Assembly: GCF_002198095.1 (NCBI RefSeq)
Contig: NZ_NHMK01000020.1
Coordinates: 1 to 64,000 of the forward strand
Length of the DNA stretch: 64,000 bases
Direction of reading: 5' to 3'
From: Deinococcus indicus
GTDB taxonomy: Bacteria; Deinococcota; Deinococci; Deinococcales; Deinococcaceae
The notes under the pieces were generated by a model. That model worked only from the letters and a program-made list of their open reading frames with translations. It did not search any database and had not been told where the DNA came from. This document shows, in pieces, positions 24,057 through 35,391 of this stretch; position 1 is the first letter of the stretch, and each line of letters opens with the position of its first letter. A program made the position numbers and the translations under genes.

Positions 24057-27000
24057 GTGACCCTTCACTGGCGGGACCTGACGTCCGCGCGGCGCACGCG
24101 GCTGCCGGCGGTGCGCGGCGCGGTGGCGCGCGAGCGGCTCCTCTCGGCGCTGGACGCCCGCGTGCTGCTCGTGACCGCACCTGCCGGGTACGGCAAGACG
24201 ACGGCGCTGGCGGGCGCGGCGACGGGTCGGCCCGGCCCGGTCGCGTGGCTGACGCTGGACGGCGACGACGCCGATCCGCTGGTGCTGGCGGCCAGCCTGT
24301 CGCTGGCGGTGCAGGCGCTGCCCGGCGGCGCGCGGCCCGGGGACGCGCTGGGTGGGGGGGCGTCCCCGCGCCGGGTGGCGGGACTGGTGGCGGACGTGCT
24401 CGACGGCTGCGGGGCGCTACTCGTGCTGGACGAGGCGCAGGTGCTGTCCGGCTCGGCGGGGGCGGAGGTGCTGGGCGGGCTGCTCGCGCCGGGTGAGGGG
24501 CGGCTGGCGCTGCTGTCGCGTACGGCGCTGGACCTGCCGGAACTGGCGCGGCTGGAGGTGTCGGGGGACGCGGCGCGACTCTCGGCGGCGGAACTGGCGT
24601 TCACCCCGGCCGAGATCGCGGCGCTGTTCGCGGCGCAGGGCCTGGCCCTGACGGGCGCGGAGGTCCGCACGGCGCACGCGGTGACCGAGGGCTGGCCGAT
24701 CGCGGCGCGTTTCCTGGCGCAGGCGGCGGCGCAGGGCCGCGTGACGCTGGCGGACCTCGCGGACCTGGAGGGCGGGGACGCGCCGCTGGGGACGCTGTTC
24801 ACGTACCTCGCGCAGGAGGTGCTGGGGCCGCTCGACCCGGCGCTGCGGGGGCTGCTGACGCGCAGCAGCGTGTTCGAGGAACTGATTCCGGCGCTGCTGG
24901 AGGACGCGCTGGACGAGCCGCGTGCGCGGACGCTGCTGGAGACGCTGGCGGGCAGCGGCACGTTCCTGATCCGGGCGGGCGAGGACACATACCGGGCGCA
25001 TCCGCTGCTGCGCGCGCACCTGCGCGGCCTGCTGCCCCCGGCGGAGGCGCGGGAGATCGCGGCGCGCGGCGCGGCGTTCTTCGAGCGGACCGGGCGACTG
25101 CGCCGGGCGCTGGCGGCGCACCTGCTGGCAGGGAACACGGCGCGGGCGGCCGCACTCCTGGCAGGCCGGGGCGGCGTGTGGCTGGCGCAGGGGCGCGTGA
25201 CGCTGGTGGACCGCAGCCTCGCCCGGCTGCCGCGCGCGGACTGGACGCCCGCCCTGCACGCCCTGGCCGGGGACGCGCTGCGGCTAGCGAGCCGCTACGA
25301 CGAGGCCCGCGCCGAGTACGCCCTGGCAGAACCGCTGGAGCGTGCGCTGGGCGAGGTCCGGCTGGCGCTGGATACCGTGCAGCCCGAGCAGGCCTGGGGG
25401 CCGCTGGACGCCGCAGCCGCCCTGATCGGCGGGGAGCGGCAGGCCGAACTGCGCCGCCTGCGGGCCGAGAACCTGCTGAACGCCGGGCAGCTGGCCGAGG
25501 CGGTGGCGCTGGAACCCGAGCTGCGCGGCGGGGCACGTTCCGCGCTGCGCTCCGGGGATCTGGACGCGGCACTGGCGCGCGCGCACTCACTCGCGGACGG
25601 CGAGACGGGCGGCGCGCGGGCCGCGCAGAACCACCGCGAGGGCCTGCTGCTGGCGAGTTTCATTCACGCGGCGCGCGGCGAGGTGCACGACGCCGGGGCG
25701 TGCGCCCGCCGGGGCCTGAGCGAGGGCGAGCGGCTGGAGAGCCCGTTCGTGCAGTCGCTGGCGCTGGCGCGGCTGGGGCACGCGCAGCAGGCGGCGGGGG
25801 ACTTCGCGGCGGCCCGCGAGAGTTACGACGCGGCGCTGCGGCAGGCGCAGCCGGTCACGGGTCGCCTGCGGGTCGAGCCGCTGATGGGCCTCGCGGCGCT
25901 GGCGGGCCGGGCCGGGGACGTGGCCCGCGCGCAGGCCCTGACCGCCGAGGCGGGCGGGCAGACCGGCGGGGACCGCTACATGGCGGGGCTGCTGACCCTG
26001 ACCTCCGCGCTGGGACTGGCGCAGGGGCCGCAGGGCACGCAGGCCGTTCCTGGGTTGCAGGAGGCCGCCGCGCTGTTCGGCGCGTGCGGGGACGCCTTCG
26101 GGCAGGCGGCGGCGGCGCTGGCGCTGTTCGCGCTGGGCGCCGGACCGGCCGAGGGAGCCGCGCAGGCCGTCGCCGCGTACCCGTTCCTGCTGGGCCGCCC
26201 GTCCCTGTTCGCCCCGGCGGCGACCCGCGCGGGCCGCGCGGCGCTGCTGGCCCGCCTGGGCGAGGCGCAGCCGGATGCGCGCGGCGCGCTGGCAGTGGCG
26301 GCCCGCGAGCTGGGGTACGCGGCGGTGCCGGACCCGGCCGACACGCCGGGCTTCGAGGTGCGTGTGCAGGTGCTGGGCCGCGTGGCCGTCACCCGCGAGG
26401 ACGGCCGGGTCCGCGAGTGGGGCCGCGCGAAGGCCCGTGACCTGCTGGCCCTGCTGGCCGTCCACCCGGCGGGCCTGCCGCGTGAGGCGGCGCAGGAGGC
26501 GCTGTTCCCCGACGCCGACCCCGGCGTGGGCGAACGGAATTTCCGCGTGACCCTGCACGCCCTGGGGCAGGTGCTGGAGGAGGGCGCGCGCAGCGGCGTG
26601 TTCCTGGAAAGGGGGGACTGGCTGCGCCTGCGCCCCGGCGCGGACCTGCACGTGGACCTGACCGCCGCCTGGGCGCGGCTGGGACAGGCGGCCGGCACGC
26701 CGGACCGCCTGGACGCCCTGCTGGAACTGCCGCCCACGCTGGCGGACGTGGATCTGGACGACGTGGCCCGCGAGGCCGAACGCTACGCGGCGGCGCTGCC
26801 CGAAGCCCTTGCGGCTGAAGCCGACGTGGCCCTGGCACTGGCCAGACCGGACCGGGCCGCGCTGGCCGCCGGACGCGCCCTGAGCCTCGACCCGGCGCAC
26901 GAACCGGCCGCGCGGGCCCTGATGCGCGCCCAGCACGCGCTGGGGCGCGGCGCGGCGGCCGGGCGGGTGTACGCGGCCCTCACGGGGGCGCTGGCGGACC

Positions 27001-27065
27001 TGGGCCTGAAACCCCTGCCGGAGACGCAGGCGCTGTGGCAGGCGCTGTCCGGCGCGCGGGCCTGA
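24057..27065 (+). CDS. Large ATPase/TPR transcriptional regulator with C-terminal BTAD module
   Basis: The 1002-residue protein has an N-terminal STAND/NACHT-like NTPase with Walker [10 protein letters not shown] (41-49) and Walker B LLVLDEAQ (about 121-128), a winged-helix stretch, a long TPR-like helical middle, and a C-terminal OmpR-type DNA-binding plus BTAD module ([19 protein letters not shown] onward; helix region [20 protein letters not shown]). Such proteins are ligand- or nucleotide-gated activators. GTG at 24057 is preferred over upstream codons because TAGATT (24043-24048) ends 8 bases before it, suggesting a leaderless mRNA. It may control the adjacent liv operon or the gene at 27121. 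Confidence 0.85.
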   Translation: MTLHWRDLTSARRTRLPAVRGAVARERLLSALDARVLLVTAPAGYGKTTALAGAATGRPGPVAWLTLDGDDADPLVLAASLSLAVQALPGGARPGDALGGGASPRRVAGLVADVLDGCGALLVLDEAQVLSGSAGAEVLGGLLAPGEGRLALLSRTALDLPELARLEVSGDAARLSAAELAFTPAEIAALFAAQGLALTGAEVRTAHAVTEGWPIAARFLAQAAAQGRVTLADLADLEGGDAPLGTLFTYLAQEVLGPLDPALRGLLTRSSVFEELIPALLEDALDEPRARTLLETLAGSGTFLIRAGEDTYRAHPLLRAHLRGLLPPAEAREIAARGAAFFERTGRLRRALAAHLLAGNTARAAALLAGRGGVWLAQGRVTLVDRSLARLPRADWTPALHALAGDALRLASRYDEARAEYALAEPLERALGEVRLALDTVQPEQAWGPLDAAAALIGGERQAELRRLRAENLLNAGQLAEAVALEPELRGGARSALRSGDLDAALARAHSLADGETGGARAAQNHREGLLLASFIHAARGEVHDAGACARRGLSEGERLESPFVQSLALARLGHAQQAAGDFAAARESYDAALRQAQPVTGRLRVEPLMGLAALAGRAGDVARAQALTAEAGGQTGGDRYMAGLLTLTSALGLAQGPQGTQAVPGLQEAAALFGACGDAFGQAAAALALFALGAGPAEGAAQAVAAYPFLLGRPSLFAPAATRAGRAALLARLGEAQPDARGALAVAARELGYAAVPDPADTPGFEVRVQVLGRVAVTREDGRVREWGRAKARDLLALLAVHPAGLPREAAQEALFPDADPGVGERNFRVTLHALGQVLEEGARSGVFLERGDWLRLRPGADLHVDLTAAWARLGQAAGTPDRLDALLELPPTLADVDLDDVAREAERYAAALPEALAAEADVALALARPDRAALAAGRALSLDPAHEPAARALMRAQHALGRGAAAGRVYAALTGALADLGLKPLPETQALWQALSGARA

Positions 27066-27082
27066 TCGGTCTTCCTGTGGGC

Positions 27083-27114
27083 GTAACCGCCGAGTGACGC
27101 CTGCGGCCTACACT
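27083..27114 (+). promoter_or_regulatory. Promoter of the 3-hydroxybutyrate dehydrogenase gene
   Basis: GTAAC (27083-27087), N6, GTGACG (27094-27099), N9, TACACT (27109-27114), then 6 bases to the ATG. The three elements and both spacings are identical to those before livK (19233-19264). The short distance to the ATG implies a leaderless transcript. Confidence 0.55.
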
Positions 27115-27120
27115 CCGCGC

Positions 27121-27906
<786 letters not shown>

Positions 27907-27981
27907 CGACCAGCGCGGAGTCCCTCACAGCAGAAGCATGGAGGCCGGTTCCATCAACCATCCTCCATCCCCTATCAACCC

Positions 27982-28488
27982 TCAGCGGGGCTGGCTGCTC
28001 AGGACCATCACGTACGAGGTGCCGCGTGAGCCCTGCACGACGGCGGCGCCGACGTGGGTGTAGCGGTTCTCGTTCATCCAGTAGCAGTGTACGGCCGAGT
28101 TCAGCCACCAGCGGACGGCCTGTTCGGGGTTCACGCCGCCGCCCATGTAGATGATCTCGGTGACGCTGACGGCATTCACGCCGGTGCTGGCCGCGCGGAC
28201 CTTGGGGGTGGAGCCGTCGGCGCCGGTGTGGGTGATGCGGCCGCTGCTGCTCATGTACCCGGCCTGGATGCGCGCGGCGGCGGCCAGTTCCGGCGAGTAG
28301 CTGAGCGCGCCGGCGACGGGGCGGCGGCCGCTGCCGGGGCAGTTGACGCCCTGGGCACGCACCTGGTTCAGCCGGGTGATCAGCTGTCCCTCGGCGGGAG
28401 TGGGGGTGGCCTGGGTGGTGCCGGGCAGACCGAGGGCCACCAGGGCCGTCAGCGCGCCAAGCGTCCGCTTGGGGTTCCACATGAGCAT
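27982..28488 (-). CDS. CAP/SCP-domain secreted protein
   Basis: The 168-residue product has a signal peptide ([19 protein letters not shown]) and a mature CAP domain: [46 protein letters not shown], and [19 protein letters not shown] with the paired histidines of the CAP cavity. Two cysteines could form one disulfide. Bacterial CAP proteins are extracellular with mostly unknown roles. Start may alternatively be two codons later at 28482. Convergent with bdhA. Confidence 0.85.
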   Translation of the reverse strand: MLMWNPKRTLGALTALVALGLPGTTQATPTPAEGQLITRLNQVRAQGVNCPGSGRRPVAGALSYSPELAAAARIQAGYMSSSGRITHTGADGSTPKVRAASTGVNAVSVTEIIYMGGGVNPEQAVRWWLNSAVHCYWMNENRYTHVGAAVVQGSRGTSYVMVLSSQPR

Positions 28489-28527
28489 CGTGAACGCAGC
28501 TTAACCTGAATGCCCGGTGAATGCCAC

Positions 28528-28568
28528 GGGTGCCGCGCCCCGGCTGTCCAGCCCAGTGCGCGGCACCC
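28528..28568. other. 11-bp hairpin next to a palindromic repeat
   Basis: GGGTGCCGCGC (28528-28538) pairs perfectly with GCGCGGCACCC (28558-28568) around a 19-nt loop. It lies between the CAP gene start and the repeat copy at 28581, repeating the hairpin-plus-repeat arrangement seen after livK. No T-tract. Confidence 0.5.
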
Positions 28569-28580
28569 TTCGTACCTGCC

Positions 28581-28625
28581 CGGATTGAACGGGCCTTGCA
28601 GCCCATTCAATCGAAGTCCGTCTTA
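28581..28625. repeat. Palindromic repeat family copy (beside the M3 peptidase stop)
   Basis: Left arm CGGATTGAACGGGCCTTGCAG and right arm CCCATTCAATCGAAGTCCG. The outer left arm is missing. The peptidase stop (TTA on the plus strand, 28623-28625) is at the right end of the repeat, where the usual ATCA terminus is altered to CTTA. Confidence 0.75.
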
Positions 28626-30674
28626 CAGCAGGCCGCTGCGGCGCAGCAGGGCGTCGGCGTCGGGGTCGCGGCCCATGAACTCGCGGTACAGCTCGGCGGG
28701 GTCGGCGCTGTTGCCGCGGCTCAGGACGCTGTCCACGAAGGCGCGGCCCGTGTCGCGGTTGAAGATGCCCTCCTGCGCGAAGCGGCTGAAGGCGTCCGCG
28801 TCGAGGACTTCGGCCCACTTGTAGCTGTAGTAGCCGGCGCCGTACCCGACGGGGCTGCTGAACAGGTGGTTGAAACTGGCGATCTGGGCGTACGCGTCGG
28901 GCAGCGGGAACGGAATGAAGGTCGCCATGATGTCCCGCGCGTACGGCAGGGGGTCGGCGTCGCCGGTCGGGTCGAATTCCACGTGCAGGCTCAGGTCGGT
29001 CAGGCCGAAGGAGTACTGGCGCATGGCGGCGTTCGCGGCGCGGTAGTTGCGCGCGGCGATCATGCGGTCGAACAGCTCCTCGGGGATGGTCTGGCCGGTC
29101 TGGTAGTGGCGGGCGAACAGGTCGAGCGCCTCGCGTTCCATGACCCAGTTCTCCATGATCTGGCTGGGCAGTTCCACGAAGTCCCAGGCGACGCGGGTGC
29201 CGCTGAGGCTCTTGACGCTCACGCGGCTCAGGGCGTGGTGCAGCAGGTGCCCGAACTCGTGGAAGACCGTCTCGACCTCACGGATGGACAGCAGGGCGGG
29301 GGTGTCGGCGTCGGGGGGGGTCATGTTGCCGCACATCAGGCCCAGGTGGGGTTCCACGCCGCTGTCGCGGGGGCCGCCGGTGATGAAGGCGTTCATCCAG
29401 GCGCCGGCGCGTTTGCTGTCGCGGGGGAACCAGTCGGTGTAGAAGCTCGCGACGTGCGTGCCGTTCTCGTCGTGAATGTCGTAGTACCGCACTTCCGGGT
29501 GCCAGCCGGGCGCCTGCGACTCGCTGACGCTCACGCCGAACACGCGGCGCACGATCTCGAACATGCCGCTCAGCACGCCGTCCATCGGGAAGTAGGGGCG
29601 CAGGGCTTCCTCGTCGAAGTCGTACTGCTCCTGCCGCTGCTTCTCGGCCCAGTACGCGCCGTCCCAGGGTTGCAGCTCCGGAGCGTCCGCACCGGCACGC
29701 TCGTGGTAGAAGGCGACCAGTTCGGCGTTCTCGCGTTCGAAGGCGGGGCGGGTGCGGGCGTCCAGGTCACGTTCGAAGCTCAGGGCGCGGTCGCCGCCGC
29801 CGGCCATGCGCTCCTGCAGCACGTAGTCGGCGAAATCCCTGAAGCCCAGGAGCTGGGCCTTCTCGCGGCGCAGTTGCAGGATCTCGCGGATCAGGGGGCG
29901 GTTGTCGCGGCCCTCCTGCACGCCCAGTCGCCCCTGCGCTTCCCACAGTTCGCGGCGCAGTTCGCGGTCGTCGGCGTAGGTCAGGATGGGCAGCAGGGTG
30001 GGCGCGTGCAGGGTCAGGCGGTGGCCGTCCTGGCCCTTGCCCTGCGCGTCGCGGCGGGTGGCGTCCTGCACGCGCTGCGGCACGCCGGCCAGCCGTTCGG
30101 TCGGCACGAACAGTTCGTACGCGGCGGTGGATTCCAGGACGTTGCGGGAGAAGGTGCTGGTCACCTCCGCCAGGCGGGTGTTCAGGGTGAGCAGGCGGTC
30201 GCGGGCCTCGCCCTGCAGGTCGGCGCCCTCGCGGCGGAACCCGTCGATGGCCGTCTGCAGGTGCCGGGCGCGGACGGGGTCCAGCGCGGCGGCCTGGGGG
30301 GTGGCGGCGAAGCCCTTGACCGCTTCCCAGAGGCCCTCGTGCAGGCCCAGGCGGGTGTAGAACTCGCTGGTGCGGGGCAGGATCTCCATCTTGGCGGCGG
30401 TCCATTCGGGACTGCTGATCACGGCGTCCAGGTGGTGGACGATGGTGTTCACGGTGTCCAGCTGCTCGGTCAGGGTGTCGAGGTCCGCCATGAAGTTCGC
30501 GAAGTCGCGTTGCGGCGCGGCGGCCAGCTGCTCGAGTTTCTCCTGCGTCTGGGCCAGCAGGGTGTCCACGGCGCTGGCGGCGTGCTCGGGGCGGATCTGG
30601 TCGAAGGGGATGCGGAATCCGACGTTCAGCAGGGGATTGCTCACGCCGGTCGTCTCGGTCTGGGTTGCAGTCAT
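28623..30674 (-). CDS. M3-family metallopeptidase (oligopeptidase)
   Basis: A 683-residue zinc peptidase of the thimet oligopeptidase/Dcp group. The HEFGH zinc motif starts at H472 in [17 protein letters not shown]; the downstream helix with the third ligand is in [17 protein letters not shown]. It has no signal peptide, so it likely degrades short peptides in the cytosol. The ATG at 30674 is chosen because TATACT (30683-30688, minus strand) lies 8 bases upstream, indicating leaderless translation, and the extra upstream frame is arginine-rich noise. Confidence 0.93.
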   Translation of the reverse strand: MTATQTETTGVSNPLLNVGFRIPFDQIRPEHAASAVDTLLAQTQEKLEQLAAAPQRDFANFMADLDTLTEQLDTVNTIVHHLDAVISSPEWTAAKMEILPRTSEFYTRLGLHEGLWEAVKGFAATPQAAALDPVRARHLQTAIDGFRREGADLQGEARDRLLTLNTRLAEVTSTFSRNVLESTAAYELFVPTERLAGVPQRVQDATRRDAQGKGQDGHRLTLHAPTLLPILTYADDRELRRELWEAQGRLGVQEGRDNRPLIREILQLRREKAQLLGFRDFADYVLQERMAGGGDRALSFERDLDARTRPAFERENAELVAFYHERAGADAPELQPWDGAYWAEKQRQEQYDFDEEALRPYFPMDGVLSGMFEIVRRVFGVSVSESQAPGWHPEVRYYDIHDENGTHVASFYTDWFPRDSKRAGAWMNAFITGGPRDSGVEPHLGLMCGNMTPPDADTPALLSIREVETVFHEFGHLLHHALSRVSVKSLSGTRVAWDFVELPSQIMENWVMEREALDLFARHYQTGQTIPEELFDRMIAARNYRAANAAMRQYSFGLTDLSLHVEFDPTGDADPLPYARDIMATFIPFPLPDAYAQIASFNHLFSSPVGYGAGYYSYKWAEVLDADAFSRFAQEGIFNRDTGRAFVDSVLSRGNSADPAELYREFMGRDPDADALLRRSGLL

Positions 30675-30774
30675 CGTTCCGGAGTATAGAAGGCCGGGCC
30701 GCGCAGACCGTAAGCAGATTGGCGTGCCGGTCTTCCGGCGCCGCCGGGTCCGGGACGGGGAGGGCCGGTGCATG

Positions 30775-30808
30775 AAAAAACCGGAGGGCCCTGGTGGGCA
30801 CCTCCGGT
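30775..30808 (-). terminator. Intrinsic terminator of the cold shock gene
   Basis: On the minus strand CCGGAGG (complement of 30801-30807) pairs with CCTCCGG (complement of 30781-30787), followed by six T (30775-30780). It lies 17 bp after the csp stop, a textbook rho-independent terminator. Confidence 0.85.
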
Positions 30809-30824
30809 CAGGGGTGGTTTGCGA

Positions 30825-31082
30825 TTACCAGCGGTCGTCGCGGCGGCCACCGCCGTACTCGCTGACGGGCGCGGCCTTCGTCACGACGATGTTCTTGGCC
30901 TGCGGGCCCTTGCCGCGCTGGCCTTCTTCCACCTCGAACTCGACTTCGTCACCCTCGTTGAGCTTCTTGAAGCCGGTGCCCTGGATGGCGCTGAAGTGCG
31001 CGAACACGTCGGGGCTCCCTTCCGTCTGAATGAAACCGAAGCCCTTCTCCGCGTTAAACCATTTCACTTTACCTACAGCCAT
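30825..31082 (-). CDS. Cold shock protein (CspA family)
   Basis: An 85-residue single OB-fold RNA chaperone: [18 protein letters not shown] contains RNP1 (KGFGFI), and [10 protein letters not shown] is RNP2. Unlike many 67-residue CSPs it has a C-terminal tail of charged and glycine residues ([11 protein letters not shown]). Start at 31082 follows AAGGAG by 6 bases. It has a long leader of about 85 bases with a strand-specific hairpin, and an intrinsic terminator downstream. Confidence 0.95.
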   Translation of the reverse strand: MAVGKVKWFNAEKGFGFIQTEGSPDVFAHFSAIQGTGFKKLNEGDEVEFEVEEGQRGKGPQAKNIVVTKAAPVSEYGGGRRDDRW

Positions 31083-31179
31083 GTTCAACTCCTTAGTTTA
31101 CAAAGGCACGAAGAGACGCACAGAAACCTTGTGCGCCTCTTACTCACTGCGTACCCAGGAAAACTATGGGGCCAGTGTA
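31083..31179 (-). promoter_or_regulatory. Cold shock gene promoter and structured 5' leader
   Basis: A TACACT -10 box on the minus strand at 31174-31179 implies a 5' UTR of roughly 85 nt. It contains a 9-bp stem at 31113-31139: in the minus-strand RNA GAGGCGCAC pairs with GUGCGUCUC, where the only non-Watson-Crick pair is G-U; in the plus-strand RNA it would be an A-C mismatch, so the stem favours the csp mRNA. Cold shock mRNAs often carry temperature-sensitive leaders. Confidence 0.5.
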
Positions 31180-31374
31180 GGGTTCCGGCCCCGGATCAAT
31201 TGCACCCCGCGTCACATTCTGTCGGCCTGTGGGAAGGAGCGGATGGCTGCCTCTATCAGGCCACCGCGAACACCTGCCAGCGGCGGAAAATTCAGTCCTG
31301 CCGGGCCTCTTCCGGCTGTGACCTGCGCGCCGTGCAACCCCCTGCGGCGCGTACCGCGGCTTGCACGGCGCACA

Positions 31375-31390
31375 ATATTGTATACAATAT
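31375..31390. promoter_or_regulatory. GntR-type operator, perfect 16-bp palindrome
   Basis: ATATTGTATACAATAT is a perfect palindrome ending 5 bases before the start codon of the GntR regulator. Its core TTGTATACAA is the classic FCD-type GntR operator. The position overlaps the likely transcription start, so autorepression of the regulator-proline catabolism operon is expected. Confidence 0.85.
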
Positions 31391-31395
31391 CCACA

Positions 31396-32055
31396 ATGAC
31401 CTCCTTCGAGCGCCCCACCCTGGTCCGCGACGGCGTGTACGACCACCTGCGCCGCGCCGTGCTGGACGGCGACCTCGCCCCCGGCGAACGCCTGGGCGAG
31501 GTGGAACTCGGCGCGCAGCTCGGCGTGTCCCGCACCCCCATCCGCGAGGCCCTGATGCGCCTCACGCAGGACGGCCTCCTGATCGCCGAGGCGAACAAGG
31601 GCGTGCGCGTCCGCACCCTGAGCGCCGCCGAGGCCCGCGACACCTATGTCGTCCGCGAGGAACTCGACGGTCTGGCCGCCGCACTCGCTGCGCAGCACCA
31701 CACCCCCGCCGACGCCGCCGCCCTGCGCGCCGCCCTGAATGAGCTGCACGCCGCGCCCGGCAGCGACTACCGCGCCCAGACCCGCCTGGACCTCGCGTTC
31801 CACCGCGCCATCACGCACGCCGCGCACAACGCCGCCCTGAACGACCTGAACCGCGACCTCGAACAGCGCGTCGCGCTGATCAAGCACCAGACCCGCACGT
31901 ACAACGCCCACCCGCAGACCGACGCGCAGCACGCCGCGCTGCTGGACGCCATTCTCGCCCGTGACCACGACGCCGCGCGGGACGCCGCCCGCACGCACGT
32001 CCGCACCTTCGCCGCCCTCGTCCTGAACGACCTTCAACCCAGGAGCACCCCATGA
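31396..32055 (+). CDS. GntR-family (FCD) regulator of proline catabolism
   Basis: A 219-residue repressor. The N-terminal winged helix has [20 protein letters not shown] and [20 protein letters not shown]; the C-terminal FCD domain has [14 protein letters not shown] with metal- or ligand-binding histidines. The stop overlaps the proline dehydrogenase ATG by ATGA. Together with the palindrome at 31375-31390 this points to a regulator specific to proline or P5C degradation. Confidence 0.92.
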   Translation: MTSFERPTLVRDGVYDHLRRAVLDGDLAPGERLGEVELGAQLGVSRTPIREALMRLTQDGLLIAEANKGVRVRTLSAAEARDTYVVREELDGLAAALAAQHHTPADAAALRAALNELHAAPGSDYRAQTRLDLAFHRAITHAAHNAALNDLNRDLEQRVALIKHQTRTYNAHPQTDAQHAALLDAILARDHDAARDAARTHVRTFAALVLNDLQPRSTP

Positions 32056-32984
32056 TCGACCAGATGTACCGCAAAGCCGTCCTGACCGTCGCCGGGCAGA
32101 AAGCCATCGAGAACGCCGTCCGCGCCCGCGGCTGGGGCATGGCCCAGCGCTTCGTCGCCGGGGAAACCCCCCAGACCGCCATCCAGGCCGTCCACGACCT
32201 GAAGAAAGACGGCATCATGGCGAACCTCGACCTGCTGGGCGAATTCATCGAGAGCCCCGCGCAGTGCACGCAGTTCGCCGACAACGTCATCACCATGCTG
32301 GACGCCGCGCACGCCGACGGCATCACCCCCTACGTCAGCATCAAGCTCTCCAGCGTCGGCCAGGGCAAGACCGAAGGCGGCGAGGACCTGGGCCTCACGA
32401 ACGCCCGCCGCATCATCCGCCGCGCCAGGGAGTACGGCGGCTTCGTGTGCCTCGACATGGAAGACCACCCCCGCGTGGACCAGACCCTCGCGCAGTTCCG
32501 CACCCTCGTCGGCGAGTTCGGCGGGCAGCACGTCGGCACCGTCCTCCAGAGCTACCTCTACCGCACCGAGAAGGACCGCGCCAGCCTGGACGACCTGAAG
32601 CCCAACCTCCGCATCGTGAAGGGCGCGTACCTGGAACCCGAAACGGTCGCGTACCCGCAGAAAGCCGACGTGGACGCCGCGTACCGCCGCCTCGTGTACG
32701 CCCACATGAGCGCCGGGAACTACGTGAACGTCGCCACGCACGACGAGGGCATCATCCACGACGTGCAGCTGTACGCCCTGGCGCACGGCATCAGCAAGGA
32801 CGCCTTCGAATTCCAGATGCTGTACGGCATCCGCCGCGACCTGCAACGCAACCTCGCCGCCGCCGGGTACCGCGTCCGCGCGTACATCCCCTACGGCCGC
32901 GACTGGTACCCCTACTTCAGCCGCCGCATCGCCGAAACGCCCCGCAACGCCATGTTCGTCATCCGCGGCATGCTCAAAGGCTGA
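32052..32984 (+). CDS. Proline dehydrogenase
   Basis: A 310-residue FAD enzyme oxidising proline to 1-pyrroline-5-carboxylate. It is the monofunctional PRODH barrel known from Deinococcus-Thermus: [56 protein letters not shown] and the C-terminal [15 protein letters not shown] that contacts substrate. Second gene of the regulator-PRODH-P5CDH unit. The dehydrogenase partner is separated from it by one hypothetical gene. Confidence 0.95.
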   Translation: MIDQMYRKAVLTVAGQKAIENAVRARGWGMAQRFVAGETPQTAIQAVHDLKKDGIMANLDLLGEFIESPAQCTQFADNVITMLDAAHADGITPYVSIKLSSVGQGKTEGGEDLGLTNARRIIRRAREYGGFVCLDMEDHPRVDQTLAQFRTLVGEFGGQHVGTVLQSYLYRTEKDRASLDDLKPNLRIVKGAYLEPETVAYPQKADVDAAYRRLVYAHMSAGNYVNVATHDEGIIHDVQLYALAHGISKDAFEFQMLYGIRRDLQRNLAAAGYRVRAYIPYGRDWYPYFSRRIAETPRNAMFVIRGMLKG

Positions 32985-32993
32985 ACGAACGCG

Positions 32994-33461
32994 ATGAACC
33001 CTCTCGGGTACATCAACCTCTTCTGGCTGCACGAGGTTCTGAACTGGGCGATTCACGCCTCAGACGACTGGTACCGCCAGACCTGCCCCGAGAAGGTGGA
33101 CTTCGAGATGGACAGCTACGTGCTGGCCCCGTACACCGGCAATGCGCACAGCCTCCAGGCGTTTCTGGCCCATGGACTCAGACCCGTCTTCGACTCGCTG
33201 AACGACTTCCAGAAGGTTCTCGTCCTCGACTGCTTTGCGCTTCTGCTCGCCAGAGATGAGCCTTCGCTGTGGGAGAAAGTCAACTTCTTCGACACCGTCA
33301 TGAGCAACCGGATCGTGCTGGCCGAAGAGCCAGAGCCATTGTTCAGAGCGTTCTTCGACGTCCTCAGCGCGGGGACTGAACCGGAACTCGCCACCTACCG
33401 GGACATTTCAGCTCCCGTATTCAACCCAGCCGACCACATCCAGCTCTATCAATTCTGTTAA
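32994..33461 (+). CDS. Hypothetical protein inserted in the proline operon
   Basis: A 155-residue soluble protein rich in aromatic and acidic residues ([38 protein letters not shown]). No family is recognised. It lacks an obvious Shine-Dalgarno, has visibly less G+C-biased codons than both neighbours, and sits 9 bp after PRODH and 11 bp before P5CDH, so it must be cotranscribed. The helical pattern resembles immunity-type small proteins, but no toxin partner is present. It could be a recent acquisition. Confidence 0.65.
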   Translation: MNPLGYINLFWLHEVLNWAIHASDDWYRQTCPEKVDFEMDSYVLAPYTGNAHSLQAFLAHGLRPVFDSLNDFQKVLVLDCFALLLARDEPSLWEKVNFFDTVMSNRIVLAEEPEPLFRAFFDVLSAGTEPELATYRDISAPVFNPADHIQLYQFC

Positions 33462-33472
33462 GGAGACCCACC

Positions 33473-35044
33473 ATGATCAAAGTTCAGGAATACCGCCCGC
33501 AGAGCTTCATCGACTTCACGAAGGAAGAGAACGTCAAGGCCTATCAGGACGCGCTGAAGAAGGTGCGTGCGGAACTGGTCGGGAAGCACTACCCCATGGT
33601 CATCGACGGTGAGCGGGTGGATACGGCCGAGAAGCTGACCAGCCTGAACCCCTGCGATACCAGTGAAGTGGTGGGCACGACGGCGAAGGCGACCGTCGAG
33701 GATGCCGAGCGTGCGTTGCAGGGCGCGTGGAAGGCGTTCGAGTCGTGGAAGAAGTGGGACATGGACGCCCGCGCCCGGATTCTGCTGAAGGCGTCCGCGA
33801 TCCTGAAGCGTCGCCGCCTGGAAGCGTGCGCGCTGATGAGCATCGAGGTCGGGAAGAACTACGCCGAGGCTGACGTGGAGGTGGCGGAGGCGATCGATTT
33901 CCTGGAGTACTACGCGCGTAGCGCCATGAAGTACTCGGGTTTCGGGAGCAGCGAGACGACGTGGTTCGAGGGTGAGGAGAACGGCCTGATGAGCATCCCG
34001 CTGGGCGTGGGCGTGAGCATCAGCCCGTGGAACTTCCCGTGCGCGATCTTCATCGGGATGGCGGCCGCGCCGATCGTGGTGGGGAATTGCGTGATCGTGA
34101 AGCCCGCCGAGGACGCGGGATTGATCGCGGGGTTCATGGTGGACATCATGCTGGAGGCCGGGCTGCCTGCCGGGGTGCTGCAGTTCCTGCCGGGTGTGGG
34201 CAGGGAGATCGGGGAGTACCTGACGACGCACGCGAAGACGCGCTTCATCACGTTCACGGGGAGCCGCGCGGTGGGCCTGCACATCAACGAGGTGGCGGCG
34301 AAGGTGCAGCCCGGCCAGAAGTGGATCAAGCGCGTGATCATGGAGCTGGGCGGCAAGGACGGCCTGATCGTGGACGAGACCGCCGATCTGGACGTGGCGG
34401 TCACGGCGGCGGTGCAGGGCGCTTTCGGCTTCAACGGGCAGAAGTGCAGCGCCATGAGCCGCCTGATCGTGGTGGACAGCGTGTACGACGCCGTGGTCAG
34501 TGGCTTCGTGGAGCGCACGAAGGCCCTGAAGGTCGGGACGGGCGAGGAGAACGCGAACGTCACGGCGGTCGTGAACCAGATGAGCTTCGACAAGATCAAA
34601 GGCTACCTGGAGATCGCCCCCGACGAGGGCAAGGTGCTGCTGGGCGGCGCGGCCCCCGGCGAGGCGAACGGGAAGCAGGGGTACTACGTGCAGCCGACCA
34701 TCGTGGGTGACGTGAAGCGCGAGTCGCGTCTGGCGCAGGAGGAAATCTTCGGGCCGGTCGTGTCGGTCATCCGCGCGCGGGACTGGCAGGACGCGCTGGA
34801 TATCGCGAACAGCACCGAGTACGGCCTGACGGGCGGCGTGTGCAGCGCCAGCCGGGAGCGTCTGGAGCAGGCCCGCGCAGAGTTCGAGGTGGGGAACCTG
34901 TACTTCAACCGCAAGATCACGGGCGCCATCGTGGGAGTGCAGCCGTTCGGCGGGTACAACATGAGCGGCACGGACAGCAAGGCGGGCGGCCCGGACTACC
35001 TGGCGAACTTCATGCAGCTCAAGACCGTCACCGAACGCTGGTAA
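33473..35044 (+). CDS. 1-Pyrroline-5-carboxylate dehydrogenase
   Basis: A 523-residue aldehyde dehydrogenase converting glutamate semialdehyde to glutamate with NAD+. Catalytic residues are visible: E291 in [13 protein letters not shown] and C325 in [28 protein letters not shown] and [11 protein letters not shown] are also typical. Strong AAGGAG before the ATG. Length matches the Thermus/Deinococcus P5CDH type. Works with the PRODH two genes upstream. Confidence 0.95.
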   Translation: MIKVQEYRPQSFIDFTKEENVKAYQDALKKVRAELVGKHYPMVIDGERVDTAEKLTSLNPCDTSEVVGTTAKATVEDAERALQGAWKAFESWKKWDMDARARILLKASAILKRRRLEACALMSIEVGKNYAEADVEVAEAIDFLEYYARSAMKYSGFGSSETTWFEGEENGLMSIPLGVGVSISPWNFPCAIFIGMAAAPIVVGNCVIVKPAEDAGLIAGFMVDIMLEAGLPAGVLQFLPGVGREIGEYLTTHAKTRFITFTGSRAVGLHINEVAAKVQPGQKWIKRVIMELGGKDGLIVDETADLDVAVTAAVQGAFGFNGQKCSAMSRLIVVDSVYDAVVSGFVERTKALKVGTGEENANVTAVVNQMSFDKIKGYLEIAPDEGKVLLGGAAPGEANGKQGYYVQPTIVGDVKRESRLAQEEIFGPVVSVIRARDWQDALDIANSTEYGLTGGVCSASRERLEQARAEFEVGNLYFNRKITGAIVGVQPFGGYNMSGTDSKAGGPDYLANFMQLKTVTERW

Positions 35045-35391
35045 GCGGCGCGTGAGGGGGGCAGGCAGGGGGGAACCTCTGCCTTCCCCCTGTCCGTGTG
35101 GTGGGGGGCGGGATACCCGCTGCGCCTGCATGGAACGGTTTCGGCAGGCCATTCGACCAGAACGCCTTTAAATGACCCGGCGGCGAAATGCAAGCGCCCA
35201 TGCGCCGGTTGGTTGAACTCTGTTCAGAGCTGTCTAGCCGACTGCCCTGGGGGGATTCCGGGCGCGCATTAGTATCCGCGCCAAGCTCAACTGCACGACT
35301 GTCTGCCGGCTGAATTCCACGTTCCTGTGCTCCGTTCGCGGGGTGCCGGAGTCGTCTTCCCGTCGCACGGCCAGATCCCACGGAGGCACGC
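35045..35391. other. 347-bp intergenic region between P5CDH and subtilase genes
   Basis: It holds a stem after the P5CDH stop: CAGGGGGGAA (35066-35075) with TTCCCCCTG (35084-35092), a terminator candidate with one bulge and no T-run. Bases 35131-35165 look like a decayed copy of the palindromic repeat core (GGAACGG...GGCCATTC). TAGTAT near 35271 is a possible -10 of the subtilase gene, whose mRNA would have a leader of over 100 nt. No gene seen. Confidence 0.5.

Noticed and set aside
28521..30689. Long plus-strand frame of 722 codons opposite the M3 peptidase
   Set aside because: It mirrors the peptidase codon-for-codon, has low-complexity composition, and its N-terminus runs through the palindromic repeat.
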